From assembly GCF_037327425.1 (NCBI RefSeq), contig NZ_CP147846.1, positions 3,596,001 to 3,660,000 of the forward strand: a DNA stretch of 64,000 bases. The letters run 5' to 3'. Both the position numbers and the translations under genes were made by a program. The stretch is from Rhodococcus sovatensis (GTDB taxonomy: Bacteria > Actinomycetota > Actinomycetes > Mycobacteriales > Mycobacteriaceae). The stretch's first letter is position 1. Each line of letters starts with the position of its first letter. The notes under the pieces were generated by a model that did no database searches, was not told where the DNA came from, and was given only the letters and a program-made list of their open reading frames with translations. Below are positions 47,720 through 57,011 of the stretch, piece after piece.

Positions 47720-48783
47720 TCCTTGATCCCCCCAGCTTTGCAACGCTCGGCCGCGTTCGTGTACAGCGGTTGATTCACGGTCGGCAGTCCTGTCGGGAGA
47801 TTCAGATTCGGCGATGTTCCAGGGCCTGCCTGGATGTCGATACCGCACAGGTAGAAGGTGAACCACGAACCCTGCTGGGCAGTGCGAACTAGCTTGTCCA
47901 GCTTCACCGGCAGAGTCTGGATGACCTTGGTCAGGTCGTCCTCGCGGGCGTTCAACGTCGTCGCCAGCGTGTTCAGTGCAGCGACCGACCCTTGAATCGA
48001 CGGCCGGGTCGGTTCGAGCAGGTCGGCCGTGGCATCGGTGAGACCGGCCAACGATGTGACTGCCGATCCGACCACGTCACGGTCCGCCGACAGACCGGAG
48101 ACCAGCTGCTGTGTGTTGACGATGAGCTTGTCGAGTTGATCGTCGTTCTGATTCACCGTCTGCAGCACCGTGTTCAGGTTGGTGATGACGGCACCGATCA
48201 CAGCGTCCTTGTCGGCGACCGTGTTGGTCAGACTCGCCGTACTGCGGACGAGCTCCGAGATGGTGCCGGATTCGCCCTGGAACACCTGGATGATCTGGTA
48301 CGACAGCTTGTTCACGTCGTCGGCGCTCAGCGTCTGGAAGAGAGGCCGAAATCCGTCGAACAACGTGGTGAGGTTGACGGCAGGCTTGGTCTGCGACAGC
48401 GGGATGGTTTCACCCGGGTTGATCTTGCCGCCCTGGTCCCCGGCGCCCTGTTCGATTGCGATGTAGCGCTGACCGACGAGGTTGCGGTAGCGCAGGTTCG
48501 CCGTCACCGTCGATGGCAGATAGTCGCGACCGTCGACCGAGAACTCGACCTTGGCCTCTCGCTCGTTGACGATCTCGATGTTCTTGACGTCACCCACACG
48601 AACACCCGCGATGCGTACCTCGTCGCCCTTGTTGAGAGACGCGACGTCGCTGAAGACGGCGCTGTAGGTCTCGCCACCCCCACCGGAGATGTTCGCAATG
48701 GAGAACGCCAGTGTTGCGGTGGCCAGAATGGTCACCACCGCGAACACGATCAGCTTGACGAGTGGTGCGAGAAGCCCCCTCAT
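47716..48783 (-). CDS. mceB: Mce family protein, B position
   Basis: A 355-residue subunit. The start ATG at 48783 overlaps the mceA stop by four bases. An N-terminal helix (KLIVFAVVTILATATLAFSI) leads into the MCE domain (YSAVFSDVASLNKGDEVRIA, then RNLVGQRYIAIEQG). The helical part contains the VNQNDDQLDKLIVNTQQLV segment typical of MceB. The C-terminus has a pair of cysteines that may form a disulphide. Confidence 0.92.
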   Translation of the reverse strand: MRGLLAPLVKLIVFAVVTILATATLAFSIANISGGGGETYSAVFSDVASLNKGDEVRIAGVRVGDVKNIEIVNEREAKVEFSVDGRDYLPSTVTANLRYRNLVGQRYIAIEQGAGDQGGKINPGETIPLSQTKPAVNLTTLFDGFRPLFQTLSADDVNKLSYQIIQVFQGESGTISELVRSTASLTNTVADKDAVIGAVITNLNTVLQTVNQNDDQLDKLIVNTQQLVSGLSADRDVVGSAVTSLAGLTDATADLLEPTRPSIQGSVAALNTLATTLNAREDDLTKVIQTLPVKLDKLVRTAQQGSWFTFYLCGIDIQAGPGTSPNLNLPTGLPTVNQPLYTNAAERCKAGGIKE

Positions 48784-50141
48784 TTGATGGTCACCTCCAC
48801 ACCCCTCAATGCCGGCGCCCCCGCCGATGTCACCCATGAGGGAACGTCCCCCGGTGATGTTCCTGTCGCCTCGCCGTAGATCACGGCCAATGTGTCACGC
48901 TCGAAATCCGAACCCTCGTAGCTCGCCGGAGCGGCCTGGCCCGTACCGGTGTCGGTGCCGGGAAGAATCGAATACTGCGGAGCCGGAAGCTCCGGAATAT
49001 CCTGCGGCCCCGGGTTTCTCGACGGCACCTGGTAGGACCCGTCGTTGGCGGAACCACCCGGGTACTGCGGGAAGAACTCCCCTGCCGCGGTATCGGCCGG
49101 TGTGTAGCACCGCGGACCACGATTGTCGAAGAGCCGCGGCTCGTCCTGATTGGGAAGGTATCGGCCCTTCGGATTGACGAACGCCGCGGACACGTTGATC
49201 CCGGGGTACTCGTCGCCGGCACCGATGACGGCCTGCGCACGCTCGACTACGGGTACGAACTGGCTGAACGTGCATCCGAACGACGGCGAGTACTGCGCAA
49301 GAAGTTCCAATGCTTCTCGTGAATCGGCAGAGATCCGAATCAGGTTGTTCGCGTTGGCTTCCAAGAAGTCCGCCGTCGACGCACTCGTCGCAGTCAGCGA
49401 GGAGATCAACGTATCGACCGCAGGACGCTGCTCGACCAACGTGTTGCCCGTGACCGTCAGATTGTCCAACGCGTCGATCAGCTGCGGACCGGCATCGGCG
49501 TATGTCTGCGAGAAGTCGGCCAGACCGCGCAAGTCTTCCTGAATGTTCGGCAGTTCGGTGTTCAGACCCTTGAAGATGTTCTCCAGCCGATCGATCGTCA
49601 TCCCGAGTTCTTCTCCGCGACCGGACAGGCCCTGCGCCAACGCGCCGAGCGTGCTCGACAGATCCTGCGGCGGGATCGCCTCGAGAAGCGGCAGCAGGTT
49701 GTCCAGCAGCTGACCGACCTCGATCGCGCTGCCGCTGGTGTCCTGTCGAAGCACGGTGCCGTCGGTGATCGGCGACGCGGTGTCGTTCTCGGGAATCATC
49801 AGTGCCACATAGCGTTCACCGAACAGAGTCTTCGGCAACAACCGAGCGGTGGTGTTCGACGGAATCAGCTCGGCCTTGTCCGGATCGATGGCCAGCTTCG
49901 CGGTGACGACGCCATCGACCGACGACGCCGACCTGACCTCGCCCACGATCAGACCACGAACCTTCACATCGGCGTTCGACGGCAACGCATTGCCGACGGA
50001 ATCGGTCACCAAATCGATACTGACGACCTTCTTGAACGTCTTGTTGTACGAGGTGATCGACCATCCCAAGAAGAGAATGAGCACCAGGAAGAACGCAAGA
50101 CCCAACAGTAGTCGCCTCAAACGCGACGGCGAGTCGATCAT
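48780..50141 (-). CDS. mceA: Mce family protein, A position
   Basis: A 453-residue subunit, the first mce gene after the permeases. It has an N-terminal helix (LLLGLAFFLVLILFLGWSI), the MCE domain (DLVTDSVGNALPSNADVKVR, then PKTLFGERYVALMIP), a helical region, and a long Pro/Gly-rich C-terminus (residues 330-453). The ATG at 50141 overlaps the yrbEB stop by four bases. With B-F it forms the periplasmic hetero-hexameric channel. Confidence 0.92.
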   Translation of the reverse strand: MIDSPSRLRRLLLGLAFFLVLILFLGWSITSYNKTFKKVVSIDLVTDSVGNALPSNADVKVRGLIVGEVRSASSVDGVVTAKLAIDPDKAELIPSNTTARLLPKTLFGERYVALMIPENDTASPITDGTVLRQDTSGSAIEVGQLLDNLLPLLEAIPPQDLSSTLGALAQGLSGRGEELGMTIDRLENIFKGLNTELPNIQEDLRGLADFSQTYADAGPQLIDALDNLTVTGNTLVEQRPAVDTLISSLTATSASTADFLEANANNLIRISADSREALELLAQYSPSFGCTFSQFVPVVERAQAVIGAGDEYPGINVSAAFVNPKGRYLPNQDEPRLFDNRGPRCYTPADTAAGEFFPQYPGGSANDGSYQVPSRNPGPQDIPELPAPQYSILPGTDTGTGQAAPASYEGSDFERDTLAVIYGEATGTSPGDVPSWVTSAGAPALRGVEVTIK

Positions 50142-50998
50142 CCGGCAACCCTCACTGTGGTGGTGGTTCCCCAGATAGCGAGACTGAGGAAGAAGTCCAG
50201 AACAGCAACCGTCACGATGGCGGTACGCACGGCCCGACCCACTGCGACGCCGACACCCGCCGGTCCGCCCGAAGCGTGGAAGCCGTAGTAGCAGTGGATC
50301 ATGATCAGCACGAACGCGAAGATCAACACCTTGAGGAACGAGTAGAGAACGTCCTCCGGTGGCAAGAAGAGATTGAAGTAGTGGTCGTACGATCCGCCCG
50401 ATTGACCGTTGAAGATCGTACTGATTCCGCGTGACGCGATGTACGACGCGAGCAGACCCACGATGTACAGCGGAATCACCGCCACGAATCCGGCGATCAT
50501 TCGAGTCGTCACCAGGAACGGAACGCTGGGTACGGCCATGACCTCGAGAGCGTCGATCTCCTCGGAGATACGCATGGCTCCGAGCTGTGCCGTGAATCCT
50601 GCGCCGACCGTCGCGGACAAGGCCAGACCGGCCACGACGGGGGCGATTTCACGAGTGTTGACGTAGGCGGACAGGAAGCCCGTCAGGACGGAACTTCCGA
50701 GCTGCTCCAGCGCCGCGTAACCCTGCAGACCGACGACGACACCCGTGGCGCCGGACATCATGACGATGACTCCGATGGTGCCACCGATGACGGCCAGCGC
50801 TCCCGTGCCGAAAGTGACCTCGGCGAGCAGACGCAGAACTTCCTTCTTGTAGTGAATCAGCGTGCGCGGAATCCACCCGATGGCGCGCACGTAGAACGAC
50901 ATCTGCTCGCCGGCTTTGTCCAACACGGTGAGCGGCGCGCCCGCGATTCGCTTCGCGCGCATGAGAGTACGGTCGCCGCGACCTTTGGCGATGGTCAT
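50138..50998 (-). CDS. yrbEB: Mce permease YrbE, second copy
   Basis: A 286-residue MlaE-family permease with five or six helices. The signature region ALSATVGAGFTAQLGAMRIS followed by EEIDALEVMAVPSVPFLV is the coupling-helix and substrate-gate part of this family. Two YrbE permeases form the membrane core of the Mce importer. ATG 50998 is six bases after the yrbEA stop, and its end overlaps mceA. The ATPase partner is encoded upstream in the same operon. Confidence 0.93.
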   Translation of the reverse strand: MTIAKGRGDRTLMRAKRIAGAPLTVLDKAGEQMSFYVRAIGWIPRTLIHYKKEVLRLLAEVTFGTGALAVIGGTIGVIVMMSGATGVVVGLQGYAALEQLGSSVLTGFLSAYVNTREIAPVVAGLALSATVGAGFTAQLGAMRISEEIDALEVMAVPSVPFLVTTRMIAGFVAVIPLYIVGLLASYIASRGISTIFNGQSGGSYDHYFNLFLPPEDVLYSFLKVLIFAFVLIMIHCYYGFHASGGPAGVGVAVGRAVRTAIVTVAVLDFFLSLAIWGTTTTVRVAG

Positions 50999-51004
50999 TG
51001 CGGG

Positions 51005-51799
51005 TCAGCTTCCCTTCGCCGGCACGACCTGGAGGTACACCAGGGTGAGAATGAGATTGGCGAAGAACAGCAGCAGGAAGGTGATGACCACCGTCTGATT
51101 CACTGCTTCACCGACGCCCTTGGGTCCCGGGTTGGGGTTCAATCCCTTGTAGGAGGCGATGATTCCGGCGATGAGGCCGAAGATGGCCGCCTTGAACTCC
51201 GCCACGTACAGATCCGGCAGCTGTGCGAGAGCCGAGAACGAGGCGAGATAGGCGCCGGGTGTGCCGCCCTGAAGGACGACGTTGAAGAAGTAACCGCCCG
51301 CAATACCGACCACCGACACGAGTCCGTTGAGCAGCAGCGCGACGAGGATCATTGCGAGGACACGCGGTACGACGAGGCGATGCACCGGGTCGATGCCGAG
51401 CACCTTCATCGCGTCGATCTCTTCGCGGATGGTCCGCGATCCAAGGTCGGCGGTGACTGCGGAACCAGCGGCACCGGCGATCAGCAGCGCGGTCACGATC
51501 GGACTGCCCTGCTGGATGACGGCAAGCACGCTGGCCGCACCGGTGAACGACTCGGCGCCGAGCTGCTTGATCAACGAGCCGGTCTGCAAGGAGACCACGG
51601 CTCCGAACGGGATAGCCACCAGAGCGGTCGGCAGAATCGTGACGCTCGCGATGAACCACGCCTGTTCGATGAATTCACGGAACTGGAACGGCCGCCTGAA
51701 CGTATTGCGTGCGACCTCTACCAGTAGTTCGACGATATTTCCGGCTTGCGTGAGTGCTGCGCCCGCCGGAGCAAGAGCGGACTTCTTCGATCCCCCCAT
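51005..51799 (-). CDS. yrbEA: Mce permease YrbE, first copy
   Basis: A 264-residue MlaE-family permease. The conserved AGAAGSAVTADLGSRTIREE-IDAMKVLGIDP segment and NPNPGPKGVGEAVNQTVV near the C-terminus are as expected for the first YrbE. It begins five bases after the ATPase gene ends. It pairs with YrbEB to pass lipids from the Mce tunnel into or through the plasma membrane. Confidence 0.93.
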   Translation of the reverse strand: MGGSKKSALAPAGAALTQAGNIVELLVEVARNTFRRPFQFREFIEQAWFIASVTILPTALVAIPFGAVVSLQTGSLIKQLGAESFTGAASVLAVIQQGSPIVTALLIAGAAGSAVTADLGSRTIREEIDAMKVLGIDPVHRLVVPRVLAMILVALLLNGLVSVVGIAGGYFFNVVLQGGTPGAYLASFSALAQLPDLYVAEFKAAIFGLIAGIIASYKGLNPNPGPKGVGEAVNQTVVITFLLLFFANLILTLVYLQVVPAKGS

Positions 51800-51804
51800 A
51801 GTTC

Positions 51805-53001
51805 TTACTGTCCCCGCCCCTGCGCAGGGCCGCGGCCCTGATCGCTGTATCCGGTCTCGTAACCCGAGTTGTCGTAGCCTGCATTGTCGTAGCCAGGATT
51901 GTCGTAACCCGGGTTGTCGTAGCCCGGATTGCCGTGGCCAGGGATTTCGTGGCCAGGGTTTTCGTGGCCAGGGTTTTCGTAGGCCTGATTGCCCGCGTAC
52001 GCCGGAGTCTGCTGACCCGGGTCCGTCGAGTCGAGGCTTTCCTGAATGGCTACCTGGGCACTGTGCGGCAGCGTGTGCATGATCTGGCGAACCCGTTCCT
52101 GCCGACGCCCCACCGCCTGCCGAACCGGAGTCCCCGGCGTCGCTTTCATCTGCGGCACAATACCTTCGACATCGTCGACACCACCAGCATGATGCCCGGC
52201 GTCGACGAGCGCCTGCTCGTGCGCCATCTGCGCCTCGTCCTTCTCCTCCGACATACCGATCGGCCCGATCATCGTCCCGTTCAAGAACTGCTTGACCACA
52301 GGCTCATCGGAGGTCAACAACACCTCACGCGGACCGAACATCACCAACTGACGACGGAACAACATACCGATGTTGTCCGGCACCGTACGAGCGAGGTTGA
52401 TGTTGTGCGACACGATCAGAATGGTCGCATCGATCTCGGCATTGATATCGATCAACGTCTGGGAGATATATGTCGTACGCACCGGGTCGAGCCCCGAGTC
52501 CGGCTCGTCCACCAAGATGATCTCCGGATCGAGAACAAGCGCCCGAGCCAGCCCAGCGCGCTTACGCATACCGCCCGAGATCTCACCGGGCAGCTTGTCC
52601 TCGGCGCCGATCAGACCCGTCAGCTCGAGCTTCTCCATCACGATCGCCCGGATGTCGGACTCGGACTTCTTGGTGTGCTCACGAAGCGGGAACGCGACGT
52701 TGTCATACAGATTCATCGACCCGAACAGCGCACCGTCCTGAAACAGCACCCCGAACAACTTGCGGATCTCGTACAACTCACGCGAGGAGCATTGCAGGAT
52801 GTCCGTTCCGTCGACGAAGATCTTGCCCTCTTCCGGACGCAGCAGACCGATAAGCGACTTCAAGAACACGGACTTACCCGTGCCCGAGGGGCCGAGGAGT
52901 GCACTGACTTCGCCGGACGGCAACGTCAAAGAGACGTCCTGCCAAATCTTCTGGACTCCGAAAGACTTGGTCAATCCCTCGACCGAAACCTCGACTCCCA
53001 C
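51805..53001 (-). CDS. mkl: Mkl/MlaF-type ATPase of the Mce importer, with a repeat tail
   Basis: A 398-residue ABC ATPase. Walker A is GPSGTGKS (about residues 37-44), the signature is SGGMRKRAGLARAL and Walker B is ILVDEPDSGLDP. Start GTG 53001 was chosen for the GGAGG five bases upstream. Residues 1-260 match Mkl (MceG), the ATPase that powers mycobacterial Mce systems. After a linker, the last 60 or so residues contain eight copies of a five-residue unit, NPGHE or NPGYD. In mycobacteria mkl stands apart from mce operons but close to rplJ-rplL; here it is still next to rplL and is also the first gene of a mce operon. Confidence 0.93.
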   Translation of the reverse strand: MGVEVSVEGLTKSFGVQKIWQDVSLTLPSGEVSALLGPSGTGKSVFLKSLIGLLRPEEGKIFVDGTDILQCSSRELYEIRKLFGVLFQDGALFGSMNLYDNVAFPLREHTKKSESDIRAIVMEKLELTGLIGAEDKLPGEISGGMRKRAGLARALVLDPEIILVDEPDSGLDPVRTTYISQTLIDINAEIDATILIVSHNINLARTVPDNIGMLFRRQLVMFGPREVLLTSDEPVVKQFLNGTMIGPIGMSEEKDEAQMAHEQALVDAGHHAGGVDDVEGIVPQMKATPGTPVRQAVGRRQERVRQIMHTLPHSAQVAIQESLDSTDPGQQTPAYAGNQAYENPGHENPGHEIPGHGNPGYDNPGYDNPGYDNAGYDNSGYETGYSDQGRGPAQGRGQ

Positions 53002-53086
53002 GCTGACCTCCACAGTTCGTACACATCAACCCGGTTGTGGGTTGGGTCACTCTATCGCACACGAGTGTCCGCTCCGACACAGGATC

Positions 53087-53100
53087 TTACTGCCCAGTAA
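53087..53100. promoter_or_regulatory. Palindrome TTACTGCCCAGTAA upstream of the mce operon
   Basis: A perfect 14-base inverted repeat (TTACTG-CC-CAGTAA), 86 bases upstream of the mkl start. It resembles operators of GntR- or TetR-type lipid regulators. It does not match the sterol-responsive KstR box, so a cholesterol-type mce4 is not indicated. Confidence 0.6.
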
Positions 53101-53263
53101 TAACTTCCCCGAGTCGGGCCGTGGTCCTGATGACAGTGTGGCCCATATCACCACGACACGCGTACGACTCGCCCGATTTGTGACATAACCCAACATCAAC
53201 CGACTGTGAAGTCACACAGAACCGGACCGGAAAAACGGGATATCTGAGGCAAAAAGGCAAAAC

Positions 53264-53294
53264 AAAGGGCCACCCCCGAGTGGGGATGGCCCTT
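53264..53294 (-). terminator. Intrinsic terminator of rplJ-rplL
   Basis: AAGGGCCACCCC pairs with TGGGGATGGCCCTT across a short CGAG loop, with one mismatch. In the minus direction it is followed by TTGTTTTGCC. It lies 23 bases after the rplL stop. Confidence 0.8.
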
Positions 53295-53316
53295 CGCTGA
53301 AGAATTCCGGCAGGAA

Positions 53317-53703
53317 TTACTTGACGGAGATCTTGGCGCCAGCTGCTTCCAGCTTCTCCTTGGCAGCCTCGGCTGCGTCCTTGGCGACCTTCTCCAGGAT
53401 TGCCTTCGGAGCACTCTCGACGAGGTCCTTGGCTTCCTTCAGGCCGAGGCCGGAGACGACCTCACGAACGACCTTGATGACCTGGATCTTCTTGTCGCCG
53501 GCCGATTCGAGGACGACGTCGAACTCGTCCTGCTCTTCGGCAGCCTCAGCCGGAGCACCGGCTGCGCCTGCGGCTGCAACTGCGACGGGGGCAGCTGCGG
53601 TGACCTCGAAGGTCTCCTCGAATGCCTTCACGAACTCGCTGAGCTCGAGGAGGGTGAGCTCCTTGAACTGGTCGAGCAATTCTTCGGTGCTGAGCTTCGC
53701 CAT
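53317..53703 (-). CDS. rplL: Ribosomal protein bL12 (L7/L12)
   Basis: A 128-residue L7/L12. The N-terminal dimerisation part (LLDQFKELTLLELSEFVKAF) is followed by the Ala/Glu-rich hinge and a globular C-terminal domain (KKIQVIKVVREVVSGLGLKE-AKDLVESAP) that recruits translation factors. It is the second gene of the rplJ-rplL pair, 83 bases after rplJ, and ends at an intrinsic terminator. Length and sequence are standard. Confidence 0.97.
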   Translation of the reverse strand: MAKLSTEELLDQFKELTLLELSEFVKAFEETFEVTAAAPVAVAAAGAAGAPAEAAEEQDEFDVVLESAGDKKIQVIKVVREVVSGLGLKEAKDLVESAPKAILEKVAKDAAEAAKEKLEAAGAKISVK

Positions 53704-53786
53704 GGTGGCGGTCCTTCCTGTAAGTGCTCCAGTCGCTGATCCGCGACCAAAAGTGTTTCGGGTGGAGCTGTTCGCTTGTGTGCGGA

Positions 53787-54371
53787 TCAGCTTTCGGCGG
53801 GAGCTTCTGCTTCAGCCGGTGCTTCGGCAGCGGGTGCCTCTGCGGCAGCCGGAGCTTCTGCGGCCTTCTTGTCTGCCAATGCCTGGGCCAGACGTGCAAT
53901 CTGCGACGCGGGAGCGTTGAACAGACCTGCAGCCTTCGACAAGTTGCCCTTCATGGCACCTGCGAGCTTTGCAAGCAAGATTTCGCGGGACTCGAGGTCT
54001 GCGATCTTGTTGATCTCGTCCACGGTCAGCGTTGCGCCGTCCATGTAGCCGCCCTTGACGACCAAGGCCTTGTTGTCCTTAGCGAAAGCCTTGATGGCCT
54101 TCGCAGCGTCGACCGGTTCGCCCTTGATGAATGCAATGGCGGTCGGTCCGACGAACAACTCGTCCAGCCCGGTGATGCCGGCTTCGGCAGCAGCGCGCTT
54201 GACCAGGGTGTTCTTGGCGACGGAGTAGGTGGCACTCTCGCCGAGCGCACGCCGGAGCTGAGTCAGACCGGATACCGACAGTCCACGGTATTCCGTGACG
54301 ACGGCAGCCGTCGAACCCTTGAACTGTTCGGTGATCTCGGAAACTGCCGAGACTTTTTCGGGCTTTGCCAT
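53787..54371 (-). CDS. rplJ: Ribosomal protein uL10
   Basis: A 194-residue L10. It starts MAKPEKVSAVSEITEQFKGS at ATG 54371 with GAGAGGAGG upstream, and shows YRGLSVSGLTQLRRAL and KNTLVKRAAAE. The C-terminus is an extended Ala/Glu/Pro tract (AEAPAAAEAPAAEAPAEA), longer than in many bacteria. L10 forms the stalk base, binds 23S rRNA and L12 dimers, and with L12 represses its own mRNA through the leader described just upstream. Confidence 0.97.
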   Translation of the reverse strand: MAKPEKVSAVSEITEQFKGSTAAVVTEYRGLSVSGLTQLRRALGESATYSVAKNTLVKRAAAEAGITGLDELFVGPTAIAFIKGEPVDAAKAIKAFAKDNKALVVKGGYMDGATLTVDEINKIADLESREILLAKLAGAMKGNLSKAAGLFNAPASQIARLAQALADKKAAEAPAAAEAPAAEAPAEAEAPAES

Positions 54372-54640
54372 ACTTCGCCTCCTCTCGTGGGAAGTAATGT
54401 CGATCGCGAGAGGGTCCTTCGGAAACGAAGAACGCCCCGGCGCAAGAAGCACACGGGGCGTAGACAGGCGGACGGTGTGTGGATTCGAAAACCCACTACC
54501 ATCGAACAGGTCCCTTACCTCGTCCTCCTGCGTGGGCCGTCCGAGTCGCCTCGAACCTTCAACCGCACATTCGTCGGGAGTCCCGGAAAGGACCGACCTT
54601 CGAGAACGCGGTGACCAACGGTCTTGGGTAGAACTTGATT
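54372..54640 (-). promoter_or_regulatory. Probable ribosomal L10 leader
   Basis: The untranslated region before rplJ has, in minus direction, GACCGTTGGTCACCGCG near its 5' end, a GGACGGCCCACGCAGGAGG segment, and a hairpin CGCCCCGTGTGC with GCGCCGGGGCG. This fits the actinobacterial L10 leader bound by L10-L12. No gene is in the region 54372-54758. The exact fold was not computed. Confidence 0.55.
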
Positions 54641-54758
54641 GGGCGGATCCGAGCTGGCCACCCGCGCAAGCGGAACCTGGTTCGAAGCCGTCGCCCAGAC
54701 TACAACAGCCCGTCTACATCTGCAAAACGAGTCAGGGTTGGACGCTGACGTTCGCGAA

Positions 54759-57011
54759 CTACCGCGAGACCGTGTCCTTCTCCACGACGGAGTCCGTACT
54801 CGACTCGAAGCGCGAGCCCGGCCACCAATTGCGAGCGCCGAACAGTTTCATCATCGCCGGTACCAACATCATTCTCACCAGGATCGCGTCGAAGAGCACA
54901 GCGACCGCGAGTGCGAACCCGAATTGCTGCAGTTCCAGCACGTTCGCAGTGAGGAAACTGGCAAACACGGCGATCATGATTGCAGCGGCTGCGGTGATGG
55001 GCCTGGCGGTGTGTTCGATTCCGTCGGCGATGGCAGCATCGTTGTCCCCTGTTCTGCAGAACACCTCGCGCATCCTGCCGATGAGAAATACCTCGTAGTC
55101 CATCGACAAACCGAACACCACTGCAAACACCGTCACCGGTAGGTACACCTGGATGTAGCCGGAGCTCTCGAATCCGAGAATCTCAGATGCCCAGCCCCAC
55201 TGAAACACCGCTACGGTGAGTCCGAGTGCTGCGCCGGTGACGAGAACGTTCATCGCCACTGCTTTGACAGGTATCACCAGAGAACGAAACACGAACGCCA
55301 AGTAGACGAACGAGAACGCCAACACGGCGAGGATCACCCACGGCAACTTACTCGAGATCTCCTGCGAAGCATCCGCGGCGAGTGCCGTGGTTCCTCCGAC
55401 CGACACGCTCGTACCGTCTGCGTCACCTGCCACCGTTGCCTGTGCTCGCACTTCCGCGACGAGGTCCGATGCGGCAGTGGAGTCGATAGGAACCGAGGGC
55501 ACCACGATGAGCATCGAACGCCCGTCGCTCTGCTGAGTCAATGCATAGGCAACACGGTCGTCGGCGCGGACTCGCGCCGCGAAGTCCTCGACCGTACCGA
55601 GTTGGCTCGACGTCAGCTGTTGGTCGTCCGCGCCCGTGAACACCACGGTGAGTGGAGAGATCGTGCCGGCAGCGAACTTCTCGGTCAACACAGTGTTGGC
55701 GCGTCCGCTCGGCTCCGAACTCAGTGCGCTGGTGCCGAGATCGACGCCGTACTGGATCGAGCCGATCGGAACCATGCAGGCGACCAGAACGAGCGTGGCC
55801 AAGGCTGTATACCGCCACGCCCGCTTCATAACGTGATGAGCCCAACGCGACCACCACGTACCGTCGGTCGCCGCCTCGGTCATGACGGTTGGCGGCCGCA
55901 ATCGCTTCGGGACGGACAATGTGTCGACAGACGGTCCTAGTATCGCGAGAATCGCCGGCAGCAGCGTCCACGCCACGATCACGACGCAGGTGACCGTCAG
56001 GGCAACCACCAGTGAAATGCTACGTACCGCAGGGACTTCGACGATCGTCAACGCACCGAGAGCGATCAGCACCACCAGACCCGAGATGACGATCGTGTGG
56101 CCTGCTGTGCCCATCGCCGCCCCGACCGCCCGGTCGATGGGCACTCGGTCACGCCGCGAGGTCACGCCAGCGCGCGCGAGCTCTTCGCGGAAGCGGCTGA
56201 CGATGAACAGCGAGTAGTCGATTCCGAGCCCGAGCCCGATCATCGATGCGACGGTGGTGACCAACACGTCGAACGTCATCACGTTCGCGAGCAACGAGAA
56301 CACACCGAACGCTGCCAGCAGACCGACCCCTGTGGACACCAGCGGAATGACCCCGGCGACCACCGAACCGAGCGCGAGAATCAGCACCACGAATGCGATG
56401 GGAAGGCCGATGCTTTCGGCGCGGAGGGCGTCGTCGGACTCTACTCGAGTGAGGTCGACGGTCATCGGCGAGTAGCCGGTGATCGCCACGTCGATTCCGT
56501 CCTGCGACGCGTCCGACAGCAAGTCCTGCAATCGCTCCGCGACGGCCACTCGATCACGCGCGTCACCTGTGACGCCGACCAGAGCCACTGCAGACGTTCG
56601 ATCGTCGGATATCTGCGGAACAAAACCTGCCGACTCGTACGGATCGACTACTCGCACGACGTCGGGCGACTGACGGAGCGAGGAGACCACCTCATTCACC
56701 CGATCGCGAAAGACTCCGTCCTGCACGGTCGCCGACTCCGACGAGAACGTGACGACCACTTGTTCGGAACCGAACGACGCGAAATGGCGCTCGACCAATT
56801 CGTCGGCGCGGCTCGAATCCGTTCCTGGAACGGAGAAGTTGACTCCGACAAGACCGTTCTGCAGTGACGGATACATCAGTGCGGATGCGAGGGCCAACAG
56901 CACCCACACCGCGGCGACGATCCATCGTCTTCGGGCGATGAGCCGGCCCCACCGATCGCCGATCTGCGCCGAGCCTGTGTCCGGTCTCGCGATGTCGGTC
57001 GTATCGATCAT
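54759..57011 (-). CDS. RND/MmpL-family transporter
   Basis: A 750-residue MmpL-type protein with 12 predicted helices in two halves. Asp-Tyr pairs are present in GLGIDYSLFIVSRFREEL and GLSMDYEVFLIGRMREV. The large external loops resemble the SbmC/YdfJ-type members that move lipids or drugs. Its ATG at 57011 overlaps the GNAT-like gene (ATGA), so it is the third gene of the Psd operon. A role in exporting or removing a product of Psd or the GNAT-like enzyme is plausible but not shown. Confidence 0.9.
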   Translation of the reverse strand: MIDTTDIARPDTGSAQIGDRWGRLIARRRWIVAAVWVLLALASALMYPSLQNGLVGVNFSVPGTDSSRADELVERHFASFGSEQVVVTFSSESATVQDGVFRDRVNEVVSSLRQSPDVVRVVDPYESAGFVPQISDDRTSAVALVGVTGDARDRVAVAERLQDLLSDASQDGIDVAITGYSPMTVDLTRVESDDALRAESIGLPIAFVVLILALGSVVAGVIPLVSTGVGLLAAFGVFSLLANVMTFDVLVTTVASMIGLGLGIDYSLFIVSRFREELARAGVTSRRDRVPIDRAVGAAMGTAGHTIVISGLVVLIALGALTIVEVPAVRSISLVVALTVTCVVIVAWTLLPAILAILGPSVDTLSVPKRLRPPTVMTEAATDGTWWSRWAHHVMKRAWRYTALATLVLVACMVPIGSIQYGVDLGTSALSSEPSGRANTVLTEKFAAGTISPLTVVFTGADDQQLTSSQLGTVEDFAARVRADDRVAYALTQQSDGRSMLIVVPSVPIDSTAASDLVAEVRAQATVAGDADGTSVSVGGTTALAADASQEISSKLPWVILAVLAFSFVYLAFVFRSLVIPVKAVAMNVLVTGAALGLTVAVFQWGWASEILGFESSGYIQVYLPVTVFAVVFGLSMDYEVFLIGRMREVFCRTGDNDAAIADGIEHTARPITAAAAIMIAVFASFLTANVLELQQFGFALAVAVLFDAILVRMMLVPAMMKLFGARNWWPGSRFESSTDSVVEKDTVSR

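Larger units (their letters stand above)
53002..53316. other. Control region of the mce operon and rplL terminator
   Basis: About 300 bases without a gene. It holds the palindrome at 53087-53100 and the rplL terminator at 53264-53294. The mce promoter is probably between them, but its boxes could not be fixed. Confidence 0.7.

Noticed and set aside
41048..53001. Assignment of the mce operon as sterol-type mce4
   Set aside because: No KstR-type operator and no sterol genes adjoin; the cholesterol-oxidase-like gene is 40 kb away and not linked.
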